This document shows positions 54,829-64,000 of a stretch of DNA of 64,000 nt, piece after piece. Within the stretch, counting starts at the first letter, position 1, and every line of letters starts with the position of its first letter. The position numbers and the translations under genes are program-made. The notes under the pieces were generated by a model. The model made no database searches, was not told where the DNA came from, and saw only the letters and a program-made list of their open reading frames with translations. Source of the DNA: Chlorops oryzae. Its lineage: Eukaryota > Arthropoda > Insecta > Diptera > Chloropidae. The stretch is from NCBI GenBank assembly GCA_020466095.1, contig CM035806.1, positions 126,970,393-127,034,392 on the forward strand, read 5' to 3'.

Positions 54829-55685
54829 CTAATTTTCAAATTGAATTTTTTGCCCCAAAAATTTCGGTTTCAATGAAAACTTGTGGCACGGTTGCCCGTT
54901 GTTTGGGGTTTTTGGAAAACAACCATTTTTTTCTTTCTTTTTCAAATATGGGCCCGTTTTGCCCCGCCCCGAGTTTCGGGGACCTTTTTTTTCAACGGGC
55001 TTCCAATAACGAAACATATTTAATATCACTTGTTGGAGGTTTTTCCCTTCTCCAAGATTAATCGATAAAAATTTTTCCATGCCCATCCCAAAAAAACCAA
55101 CCTTGCCAGCGGACTTTTGAGTCTTTCCACGCTTCGGAGACGGTTCACCGATCGCTGTCCACTCAGCCGACTGTCGATTGGACTCAGGAGTGTAGTGATA
55201 GAGCAATGTTTCATCAATTGTCACATATCGACGCAAAAACTCGGGTGTATTGCGAGTTAACAGCTGCAAACACCGCTCAGAATCATCAACACGTTGTTGT
55301 TTTTGGTCAAATGTGAGCTCGCGCGGCACCCATTTTGCACAGAGCTTTTTCATATCCAAATATTGATGAATGATATGACCAGCACGTTCCTTTGATATCT
55401 TTAAGGCCTCTGCTATCTCGATCAACTTCATTTTACGGTCATTCAAAATCATTTTGTGAATTTTTTTGACGTTTTCGTCGGTAACCACCTCTTCGGGCGT
55501 CCACTGCGTTCACCGTCCTCCGTGCTCATTTCACCACGCTTGAATTTTGCATACCAATCAATTATTGTTGATTTTCCTGGGGCAGAGTCCGGAAACTCAT
55601 TATCAAGCCAAGTTTTTGCTTCCACTGTATTTTTTCCCTTCAGACAACAGAATTTTATCAAAACACGAAATTCCTTTTTTTCCAT
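54829..55685 (-). pseudogene. Himar1-like mariner transposase, frameshifted and degraded
   Basis: ATG at 55,685 (MEKKEFRVLIKFCCLKGKN), first helix-turn-helix with KTWLDNEFPDSAPGKSTI, frameshift after ERSGRPK near 55,490, then VVTDEN-type second helix-turn-helix, the mariner linker AKWVPRELTFDQKQ, and the first catalytic Asp in YVTIDETLLYHYTPESN. From about 55,090 the protein deteriorates abruptly. Fragments such as LEKGK, FHQDN and PCHKS positions are recognisable only as distorted matches. Remaining catalytic residues cannot be confirmed. Confidence 0.9.
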
Positions 55686-55866
55686 TTTTTTTTCACAATA
55701 ACAAAAGTTGCTTCACAAAAGACGCTCTATCTCACAAACTAATTGACTTACAGACGTCAAATTTTGACACGAATCATTTGAAGGTTGCCACTATATAAAA
55801 ATAATATGCATTTAATACTAGCGACGCCATCTATGTGTCAGACCGGGGACTTATCAGCCAACCTGT
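54829..55866 (-). mobile_element. Himar1-like mariner (irritans subfamily), 3' part corrupted
   Basis: The 5' inverted repeat ACAGGTTGGCTGATAAGTCC (complement of the end at 55,866), continuing CCGGTCT, matches the 27-bp Himar1 repeat as I remember it, next to TA at 55,867-55,868. The 5' half of the transposase is clean. The other half runs into the low-quality block and the distal inverted repeat was not found. The expected length of about 1.29 kb would put the far end near 54,575. Confidence 0.85.
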
Positions 55867-55868
55867 TA

Positions 55869-56251
55869 TATTTGCGAAGATAATTTGATTTTGTTATTTG
55901 AAGTTTTTGCTATAAATAATGTTCAACATAATAAACATATTGACGATAAACAACACATTTACGCTAGTTATTGCCAATCGGCAGATGTGACCACCATTAC
56001 AAGGCCGTTTTCATAATGCGCATTAGTAGTGGTACAACAAAGCCATAAAATTAGAAAATCGAGAGAATTAGGCCGCAATTAAAGTGGAAGCAAAGCTGAA
56101 GCTGAAGCGTAAGCTGTCATCTGTTTGTTGTATTTTCGCAACAACAAATACATGACAGCTTACGCTTCAGCTTCAGCTTTGCTTCCACTATAATTGCGGC
56201 CTAACAAAGCGACAAGCGTCATAGATCCGACCTCGACAATAGTCTGTAGCA
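55869..56251. other. Intergenic stretch with a hairpin MITE
   Basis: No gene. Contains the palindromic element at 56,068-56,204. Immediately right of it begins the hAT element. Confidence 0.5.
56068..56204. mobile_element. 137-bp palindromic MITE
   Basis: TTAGGCCGCAATTA to TAATTGCGGCCTAA. Arms of about 50 bp include GCTGAAGCTGAAGCGTAAGC and its complement. TTA/TAA ends suggest a Harbinger-type MITE, but the target duplication cannot be separated from the symmetry. Confidence 0.7.
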
Positions 56252-56515
56252 TAGGGATGGGCAAAAAATATCGATATTTTCAAAACGATATATCGAAATT
56301 TTCTACTGATATTTTTGTTCAGCGATATATCGTATATCGATGTATTTTTTAGGATATCGAAAACGATATTTTTCTCACATCAAAAATTATAAAAAGCATT
56401 CTAGCGCGAAAGACGAGGCGTCGCATACAGTTTAAATATAACCTCTTGAAGTCAGAAGTTTTTAATTTTATCGCATTGCCCTGACGAGCGCAACCAACCG
56501 TTCTCCTTTGGTGAA

Positions 56516-57500
56516 ATGTCTGCCGTATGGAATGTTTTTAAAAAAGGCGAAAATGGACTCGTTTCGTGCAATTTGTGTGGTAAGATATGTAAAAGCAGTG
56601 GAAACACTACAAATTTAATGAGCCATATAAGGCAAAAACATCACCACGCATATTTGGAAGCCCAAAAAACAAAGCTTGGAAGAAAAACGCCATTAAAAGA
56701 AAATGCTACTAAAGTATCAGCCCCTGATTGTGAAACAATTGCCATTCTTGATACTTCCATGGATAATGTGAGTTATTAAACACATAGCCTTGCACTATAG
56801 ATTAGTACATTGATCTTCATTTTTAGTTTTCAATATCAAACAAGCCACGTGCAAAGAAACCTTGCCTAAAAACACAGCTCTCGCTTGATGCTTGTCTAGA
56901 ACGAAGTGCAAGCTTTCAAGGTAATTTTTTTTTTGGGAATTTTAAAAATCATGAATATAACATAACATATTTTTGCATATATATAAGTATGTGTGCACAC
57001 TAATAAAAATGAATAAACATGTTTCAGAAGGAGGAGAAAAATTTGCCAAAATTACCCAATTTCTTATATACATGATATGTAAAGATAATATGCCGCTATG
57101 TTGCGTTGAGAAATCAGGATTCAATAGATTCGTACGAACAGCATGTCCTTCATACAAAATTCCTTCTAGAAAAAAGGTTTGTCGTTCATTGGTTTTCTAA
57201 AATGTTAAATCTTTGTTCATTTTTGATAACCAATATTTCATAAACGATTGCTAATAATTATCTTTTTTCCATTTGAAGGTTACACACTTAATAGAAAGCC
57301 GATATATCACTACCAAGTCCGTAAAAAACGAAATTGGAGGGGGCCAATTTTATTTCATTCACAAGTGACATCCTCACTATTACAAACTCGACAGGGAGTT
57401 TTTTGGTGTTAACCGTCCATTTTCTCGGTGATTTAGTACTTCAAAGCATAAGTCTATGTGCACAACGACTATTTCATTTAAGTTTTGATTAGAAATCAGA
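56516..57500 (+). CDS. hAT transposase, exons 1-4 (BED finger to DDE start)
   Basis: Exons inferred from frame and splice sites. 56,516-56,767: BED zinc finger with SAVWNVFKK, CNLCGK and NLMSHIRQKH. 56,827-56,920: basic linker SNKPRAKKPC. 57,028-57,176: conserved ZBED region with ICKDNMPLCCVEKSGF and CPSYKIPSRKK. 57,279 to about 57,500: VTHLIESRYITTKSV then SDILTITNSTGSFLVLTVHF, where the first catalytic Asp is expected. All introns are GT-AG. A small indel near 57,360 breaks exon 4. It resembles ZBED1/ZBED4-type hAT transposases. Confidence 0.8.
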
Positions 57501-58662
57501 TTTTATGTAAAATTTTTCGAATTTTATTATTTAACTATAGAAATCTATTTTGCATATACTGGCCAGAGCTGTAAACAAATGATTCGTTCTTGAATAAATC
57601 ATTCACTAGTGAATGGTGATTTATGAATGAATTTATTTTGACAAAAAATTTGAATCCAATTAAAATTTGAAGGAATTTTTGGAATTTTAAATTTGTCACT
57701 CTGGTCAATTTTATATACTACTAAAATGAAACATTCATTTACAGCTCTCATCGTCATCTGGCAACCCTTGTCGAAGACTTACGTACATAGTTTCGCGCTC
57801 CGTAAACAATAATATTTAATAACAAAAAGTATATATTGAGCAACCAGCATTAATTTGAGCAAAGCTCAAAAGCATTCTCCAAGAAGGACTGCAGTGTTTT
57901 TGAGCCGCTCCACCATAAATTGTGTGTTTTGAAACACAAAATAAAGATAAGTATATGAATATACATACGGACATTCGTATATTATTTGTTGCGTCCAACT
58001 TCTAGGAACGATAGAAAGAGACACTCGGTCTCTGCAGCTGCTGCAGCAGCTAGCTGCTCTGCCCGAAAGGATGCCAATCGGACACATCCACCATCCAATA
58101 GCTGGGCTTAATCAACATCCCGGTAGGGAAAATTTACTAATTCCCAGTAGGGAAAGTACACAATATGGTGACAATCTGGGCCCTTTCTAAGAAAGACTAA
58201 TTGGAATTTTCCACTTGCCAATTTCTGATTTGTTTGATATAAACACAAAAATAACCTAAAAAAAAGATTTAAACCGAATTATTTGCGCAGGGAGTGAATG
58301 ACTTGTTGAATTAGTTTTTTAGGCAATACAACTTTTACTATTCCCTTAACTAGGGGTAAATCCATGAAACTAAAATTAACAAAACGGAAGATAGTTCCAA
58401 AAGTTTAAAAGATTTGAAAGCAAAAAAATTTTTAAATCCACGAAAAAAATATTACATTATCAAAGGATTTCAGTGTTGACAAAAAAATAAAGAGTCGTAG
58501 AAGAAATTTTTAGCGAGGTTATAAATATATTTAACAAAGCAAAATTCCTAGCCTATGTTTAAAGTTGATTTTCCAGAGAACTTAAAGCTTAAAAAAAACG
58601 AAATCCATCCTTCTTTCAGTTCCGTTCATTGAAAATAACTAAAGGCCAAAAAAAAGGTATCA

Positions 58663-59154
58663 ATGTGCCAATCCAAGAATTTAACCAAAAATCGTATTGC
58701 ATTGCGCACCGTATGTGTAATATGTGGCGAGCTTCATCACAGCTCAGTCTGTGATAAAAAATCAAAAAATGATCGCAATTTACTTAAATGTAGTAACTGC
58801 GATGGAAATCATTCAGAAAATTTCAGAGGTTGTCTAGTTTATCAAGATCTGAAAAAACGAATCAATATTAAAAAAGAATCAGCTCGTAATCCTACAAAAA
58901 ATATTACTGTTTCGGTACCATTATCCTCTCACAACCTTAATTTGAACCCTGTAACTCCAGGAGTTTCTTATGCAAATGCACTAAAACCCGCGACCCCTAT
59001 TAGTGCTCCTACTAACAATAACAGTAGTCTTGAGATAATGATATCTACTCTAACTCAAAGTTTGTCCCAATTTATGAAAACAATGCAAAGCTCACTCGAA
59101 AGAATTGTGCAAATGCAAACACAATTAATGACAGCACTTTTGGCTAAAATATGA
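58663..59154 (+). CDS. LINE ORF1, C-terminal part (zinc-knuckle nucleic-acid chaperone)
   Basis: gag-like RNA-binding protein of jockey-type LINEs. Two CCHC knuckles: CVICGELHHSSVC and CSNCDGNHSENFRGC, the latter of the jockey type CX2CX3HX6C. A Ser/Thr/Pro-rich tail follows, with VSYANALKPATP, then a C-terminal helix rich in M and Q. The stop overlaps the ORF2 start as ATGA at 59,151-59,154, which suggests termination-reinitiation translation. The N-terminal half is not readable upstream. Confidence 0.85.
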   Translation: MCQSKNLTKNRIALRTVCVICGELHHSSVCDKKSKNDRNLLKCSNCDGNHSENFRGCLVYQDLKKRINIKKESARNPTKNITVSVPLSSHNLNLNPVTPGVSYANALKPATPISAPTNNNSSLEIMISTLTQSLSQFMKTMQSSLERIVQMQTQLMTALLAKI

Positions 59155-61863
59155 ATTTCCAAAAAATTTGTGCCTGGAATTCGAACGGGTTACCCAAGCA
59201 TAAGCTAGAAATTCAGAATTTCTTAAATCAGGAAGAAGTTGACGTTATGCTTCTCTCTGAAACACATTTAACAAACAAAAATTTCTTCTCAATCCCCGGG
59301 TATATATTTTATCAAACCAACCACCCAGATGGCAAGGCGCATGGAGGCACGGGTATACTTATTCGAAGAATACAACATTTTATTCTAGACTCGTACAGTT
59401 ATGATTTCCTTCAGGCAACATCGCTTTGCGTAATATTGAGAGGTAAAAATCTGGTTTTATCGGCGATTTATTGCCCACCTCGTTTTAGCATAACCGAAAA
59501 AATGTTCTTAGACTTCTTTAAGACATTAGGTGATAAGTTCCTAGCAGCAGGAGACTATAATGCAAAGCACACTTTCTGGGGTTCCAGAACGTGCAATCCT
59601 AAGGGTCAGCAATTATACAAGGCAATTGTCAATAAAAACAATTCTATAGACTTTGTATCTCCCAAACAGCCAACTTATTGGCCAACAGATCTCCAAAAAA
59701 TTCCAGACCTCTTAGATTTCGGAATAACTAAAGGTATTGCAAGAGAGCTTATATCTGCAAAAGCAACATGCGACCTCTCCTCAGATCATTCCCCAGTTAC
59801 ATTCGTTTTGAACAAATATCCGGAACCAGTAGAACGCCCACCCAGCTTAACAGATGCAGGCACAAATTGGTTAAAATACAAAAAGCATATAAGTGCGCAT
59901 ATTCATACTAACTATAAAATTGAATGCATTGATCATATTGACGATGCCGTAACTGTTTTTAACTCTTATTTGGCATCAGCAGCGCAAAAATCGACTCCTC
60001 ATACTAAATATAGAACAAAAAAAGCCTTATCTAATAGGGAAATCGAAAATCTCGTCGCAGAAAAACGAAGATCCAGGCGCGAATGGCAGCGGGTCCGTTC
60101 TCCGTTAGCCAAAAAAAAAAAGCTAAAAGAAGTAGAAAAAAAGCTAAGAGCAAGTTTAAATAGGGAGAAAGAATCTAAAACCCGCAACTTTGTCGAGAAC
60201 CTTACGCCAAGAGGCTCAAATCGTAGTTCCTTGTGGTTGGCAAGCCGCTCTATGAAGACTCCAGTACAGAGTGAAACACCCGTTCGGTGTCTCAACAGTG
60301 GATGGGCGCGCTCAGATGAAGAAAAAGCTATGGTTTTTGCTTTACACCTCAATAAAGTATTCCAACCGAATCCGAGCAATGCTGAGCATATTCTCCCAGC
60401 TTTGTCCGAAAACAACTCGTAGAATTTCCATACAAATCAGTTCAAGACAAATTGCCAGTAGCATAAAAAATGAACTTGTCTGCAAAAAAGCCCCGGGACA
60501 TGATCTTGTAACTCCAAAAATGTTAAAAAATATACCATCCGTGGCAGTAAAATTTTTGACAGTCTTATTTAATGCAATTATTGAATTCAGCTACTTCCCA
60601 AAAGATTGGAAACGGTCGGTTATTAAAATGGTGCCTAAGCCAGGAAAAGATGCTACCCAAACATCCTCTTATAGACCAATTAGCCTCCTGCCGTGTTTCT
60701 CAAAATTATTCGAAAAGTTACTCATAGCTAAATTAACACCTTATCTGCAAGAGCAGAACATTATCCCTCCACATCAATTCGGGTTTAGAAAACAACACGG
60801 TACTATTGAACAGGTAAATCGGATTACAAATGAAATAAGACTTGCCTATGAAAATCGGGAGTACTGCTCTGCAGTATTCCTTGATGTGCAACAAGCGTTC
60901 GATAAAGTTTGGCATGACGGACTGTTATACAAAATCAGAAGATTACTTCCCTTTAATTTTCACGCGATCTTTGAGTCATACTTAAAACATAGAGCGTTTC
61001 AAGTAAGACATAACTCATTTATTACAAAAACCTTTCAAATAAACGCGGGAGTCCCCCAAGGGAGTGTTGTTGGGCCTTTTCTTTACCTTGTATACACAGC
61101 AGATATTCCAAATAACGATAGAATATTGATTTCAACATTTGCTGATGACACAGCGGTACTTAGTCGGCACAAGGACATAAGTATCGCAACTTCTCAGCTC
61201 CAAGATCACTTGAGCGAAATCCAAAGCTGGTTATCTAAATGGCGAATCAAAATTAATGAGCCTAAATGTAAACACATTAATTTCACGCTCAATAGAAAAG
61301 CTTTTCCAGACGTTTTCCTAAATAATGTACGCATCCCACAATGTGAGGAAGTCACATATCGCGGTATTCATTTGGACAAAAGACTGACATGGCGTAAGCA
61401 TATTGAAGCCAAGAGAACCCAAATGAAGCTTAAAGCCAACAGCCTGCACTGGTTAATAAATAGCCGCTCTCTTAAGCTTGAATATAAAATCCTTCTATAC
61501 AACCAAGTTATAAAACCAATTTGGACGTATGGTTTACAATTGTATGGAAATGCCAGCTCTTCGAATATAGAAATCCTGCAAAGAGCACAGTCCAAGATCC
61601 TAAGGACTATAACAGGAGCTCCTTGGTTTGTTTCGAATGAACGGATCCATTAAGAGCTCAACGTAGAACTGGTTAAAACAGAGTTCACCAATATCAAAGA
61701 GAAATACTTCAATAAATTGCGCAGACATGAAAATTCACTTGCCCGTGGATTATCGAACACATCGTACTCTTCGAGATTGAAAAGAAATGACCGGCCAGCA
61801 GTTATAAATCGTTCTACAACAGCAAGTGCAATCCATGCACATCCATCAACTCAGCTTTCCTAG
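59151..61863 (+). pseudogene. LINE ORF2: AP-like endonuclease and reverse transcriptase, two lesions
   Basis: Endonuclease at residues 1-220: AWNSNGLPKHKLE, LLSETHLT, GTGILIRR, GDYNAKHTFWGSR and SSDHSPVTF with the catalytic SDH. RT follows: SYRPISLLPCFSKLFEKLL, HQFGFRKQHGT, AVFLDVQQAFDKVWHDGLL, GVPQGSVVGPFLY and the catalytic TFADDTAVLS near 61,140. A +1 frameshift near 60,410 and an in-frame TAA at 61,651 interrupt it. The frame then continues as ELNVELVKTEF to TAG at 61,861-61,863. Otherwise well preserved, so the insertion is young. Confidence 0.92.
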
Positions 61864-62062
61864 CTGATCGTCAACTCGGTGGGTGCACTCCATGCACCCT
61901 TGCAATCCACGCACATTCATAAACTCAGCTTTCCTAGCTGATCGTCATCTCGGTGGGTGCACTCCATGCACCCTTGCAATCCACGCACATTCATAAACTC
62001 AGCTTTCCTAGCTGATCGTCATCTCAGTGGGTGCACTCCATGCACCCTTGCAATCCACGCAT
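61827..62062 (+). repeat. 74-bp tandem repeats at the LINE 3' end
   Basis: TGCAATCCA(C/T)GCACA recurs at 61,827, 61,901, 61,975 and 62,049. Each unit includes AACTCAGCTTTCCTAGCTGA and GGTGGGTGCACTCCATGCAC. The first unit overlaps the end of ORF2. Confidence 0.93.
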
Positions 62063-62370
62063 CCTAGTTGCTTAAATCTTCATATCCGCACCGCCAATAT
62101 TACACGTGTTTCTTCACACATCAGCAAAGCCCAGTTTTCGGTATCCGAGGCCCGCAATGAACTAATTACTAAGTCATAAACTTTTCAATTAAGAAAATGC
62201 TTTGTGATTTGTAATATTGTCAAATTAGGTGTAAGATTTAAAAACTTATTGCTAGACTCCTATCTTAGAGAGTGATCCAATAAATAATAAAACGTTTAAA
62301 AAAAAAAAAAAAAATTTACAGCTCTGATACTGGCTAATAATTGTTTTCATTTAAATCTTTATATCGTTAT

Positions 62371-63266
62371 TATACCCAGCGTAAGCGGGGAATATTAGTT
62401 TTGTGCGAATCTTGTAACAGGGAGACCTAAGCTCCGGAGATATAGACATATATATTATTTATAGAAATGATCATGATCAAAAACTGAATCGATTAAGGCA
62501 TGTCCGTCCGTCCGTCTGTCCGTCCGTCCGTGGTCGGATCTCCTCCGAAACGGCTGGACCAATCAAGTCGAAATTTGGCACACAGGTGTATCGGGATCCG
62601 AGTATGATCCTAAGCAAAAATGTGAGACATCCGCCCACTGCCACGCCCACAAATGAATTTATTGTGTTTTCAGTAAAATGCTTGTAACTTGCGAACCACT
62701 CAACACATTTCATTGATATTTGGTGTGCTGGTAAACTATGAAAAATGACATATCCTGGCAAAAATGGACGTCGCCCTCCTCTAGCCACGCCCACAAATAA
62801 GGGTTTATCGTAACTTGTGAAGTAAAAGGCGTAGAGCTTCAAATCCGCAACATAGGTTGACCAAGGCGAATTAAAGGTGTAGGAAAACAAATTTATATGG
62901 CCCGCCCACTGGCACTCCCACAAATGGAGATTTTTCGTATCTTACGAAGTAAAAGGCGTAGAAGCTTCAAATTCGCAACATATGTTGACCAAGGCGAATG
63001 AAAGGAGTAAGAAAAATATTATATGGCCCGCCCACTGCCACGCCCACAAATGGAGATTTTTCGTAACTTCCGAAGTAAGAGGCGTAGAAGCTTCAAACTC
63101 GCAACATAGGTTGACCAAGGTGAATGAAAGGTGTAGGAAAATAGTTGATGTGGCCCGCCCACTGCCACGCTCACAAATGGAGATTTTTCGTAACATAGAG
63201 CTCCAATAATGTGGGAACGCTGGGTATTTCAAAGCCGGGCTTGACCGACTTTAGCTTTCTTACTTG
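62371..63266. mobile_element. HINE-5: DINE-1/Helentron-like element
   Basis: TATACCCAGCGTAAGCGGGG at the left, short (GTCC)n near 62,502, unique region with TTGATATTTGGTGTGC, three tandem units with CCCACTGCCACGCCCACAAA, then AAAGCCGGGCTTGACCGACTTT and CTTTCTTACTTGTT at the right. Inverted relative to HINE-2 and HINE-4. Sits in a hAT intron or coding gap. Confidence 0.8.
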
Positions 63267-63951
63267 TTTTATTTATAGAGCCATACAGGAGAATATATCC
63301 AAAATTTTTGGAGTGAAATATGCGATGACATTAACATTAAAAAAAATAAGATCGTGTCTATCACTACAGACAACGGAGCAAACATAGTTGCTGCAGTTCG
63401 ACTGTTTTTGTCAGCGGAAAAGAAAATACCTTGCATGGCACACTGTTTGCATTTGATTGTCGACGATGCGCTAAGTAAAAATAGTGTGTTTTCGAGCCTT
63501 TGTGACCATGTCAAGAGTATTGTGACCTATTTTAAGCAGTTTGTCAGTGCTATGGATCTTTTGAGGGCTGAGCAAATGTCATCTGGGAAAAAAGAAGGCG
63601 AAGTTTTAACTTTGATTCAAGCTATAAACACGCGATGGAGCTCTGTTTTTGATATGCTGGAAAGATTTGTGTTGTTGTCCGCAGTTGTTGCCAAAATTTT
63701 GGCTGAGAGAAGGCCAACATAACAAAAAAACTCCGGATACGGTGCCAACTTCGCAGTTAAACGTCACAGAAGACACAATTTTTCTCCTTCGTCCGTTCAA
63801 GCATGGCACTGAAGAAATCAGTGGGGCGAATTATGTTACAGCAAGCCTAGTAATTCTCATCAGTAACCTAATCAGGCAGGCATTAGAGCAGGCGACTCCT
63901 TCAAGCGATGCAAGCTGCGAAATAAGACATTCTTTGTTGAAAGGAATCTGA
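63267..63951 (+). pseudogene. hAT transposase, downstream catalytic part
   Basis: After a TTTATAG acceptor near 63,278 the frame reads SHTGEYIQNFWSEICDD, then VSITTDNGANIVAAV with the second catalytic Asp, then CMAHCLHLIVDDAL with the hAT CxxH motif, and INTRWSSVFDMLERF. Near 63,715 the frame is lost. A further frame (HKKTPDTVPTSQ onward to 63,951) continues hAT sequence (DTIFLLRPFKHGTEEISG). The Glu and dimerisation domain would lie beyond the window. Confidence 0.85.
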
Positions 63952-64000
63952 CACAGGCTCACTTCGTTGGAAAATAATAATTTTCTTGCCACAGCAACAG

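Larger units (their letters stand above)
57749..62313 (+). mobile_element. Jockey-clade LINE, nearly full length (about 4.57 kb)
   Basis: Target duplication ATTTACAGCTCT at 57,737-57,748 and 62,314-62,325. 3' poly-A at about 62,298-62,313. Two ORFs in the jockey order (gag-like, then endonuclease plus RT) overlapping by ATGA. The 5' part (about 58,090-58,650) lost the N-terminal ORF1 frame and looks as noisy as the 51-55 kb block. It is inserted in the hAT transposase gene between exon 4 and the next coding part. Confidence 0.92.
56252..64000 (+). mobile_element. BED-finger hAT transposon, continuing beyond the window
   Basis: Probable left terminus TAGGGATGGGCAAAAAATAT (hAT-style TAGGG start). 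It carries an intron-containing transposase gene in two visible parts (56,516-57,500 and 63,267-63,951), interrupted by a jockey-clade LINE with a 12-bp target duplication and by HINE-5. ATATCGATA-rich subterminal region at 56,265-56,390. Right end outside the window. Confidence 0.75.

Noticed and set aside
1..64000. Host protein-coding genes
   Set aside because: Every frame with recognisable domains belongs to a transposon or retrotransposon. The remaining open frames lack motifs and are short.

Overview
This is repeat-dense, AT-rich nuclear DNA from an insect, most likely a higher fly. The clues are a mariner whose inverted terminal repeat matches my memory of Himar1 from horn fly, DINE-1/Helentron-like repeats with GTCY microsatellites, a jockey-clade LINE, and Harbinger, Tc1, Ty3/gypsy and hAT elements. 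I found no host gene. Almost every coding stretch is a transposase or retroelement protein, mostly broken.

The main architecture is a giant inverted duplication. Arm 1 (1-14,519, read left to right) and arm 2 (about 43,620 down to 23,090, read right to left) carry the same nested stack: a hAT element (hAT-Z) hit by a Tc1 element; the Tc1 hit by a PIF/Harbinger element and by an LTR retrotransposon (Gypsy-1, target duplication CCTAT); and Gypsy-1 hit near its 3' end by a 3.3-kb long-TIR element (element D, target duplication ATATACAT). Both arms share the insertion sites and target duplications, so the duplication is younger than those insertions. Later events are specific to one arm. Arm 1 gained element E and a DINE-like repeat. 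Arm 2 gained a Harbinger-like MITE in the gypsy polypurine tract, a block at 28.4-32.7 kb, a pogo-like MITE, a TA-flanked MITE in pol, a foldback-like element (F) with a MITE and a mariner inside it, and an internal deletion of Harbinger.

The spacer (14.5-23.1 kb) holds a nested set of hAT-type elements (hAT-A to D), each with a perfect 8-bp target duplication, two DINE-like repeats, the 5' part of a second gypsy element (gag and protease) and a 100-N assembly gap (21,046-21,145).

To the right, 43.9-49.9 kb holds the Tc1 left inverted repeat split by a second copy of F. That copy carries a second E element (itself hit by a hAT MITE) and a 2.47-kb foldback element built from 130-bp satellite units, a roughly 1-kb GGGGCC-rich palindrome and a tRNA-Ser-like sequence. 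From about 51.05 to 55.08 kb the sequence looks corrupted (inflated homopolymers, frame loss), and it breaks a Himar1-like mariner (54.8-55.87 kb) partway through. The right end (56.25 kb to the window end) is an intron-containing BED-finger hAT transposase gene, interrupted by a nearly full-length jockey-clade LINE (57,749-62,313) and another DINE-like repeat (62,371-63,266).

Gene structures, frames, repeat ends and target duplications were read by eye. Family names rest on remembered motifs and need database confirmation.
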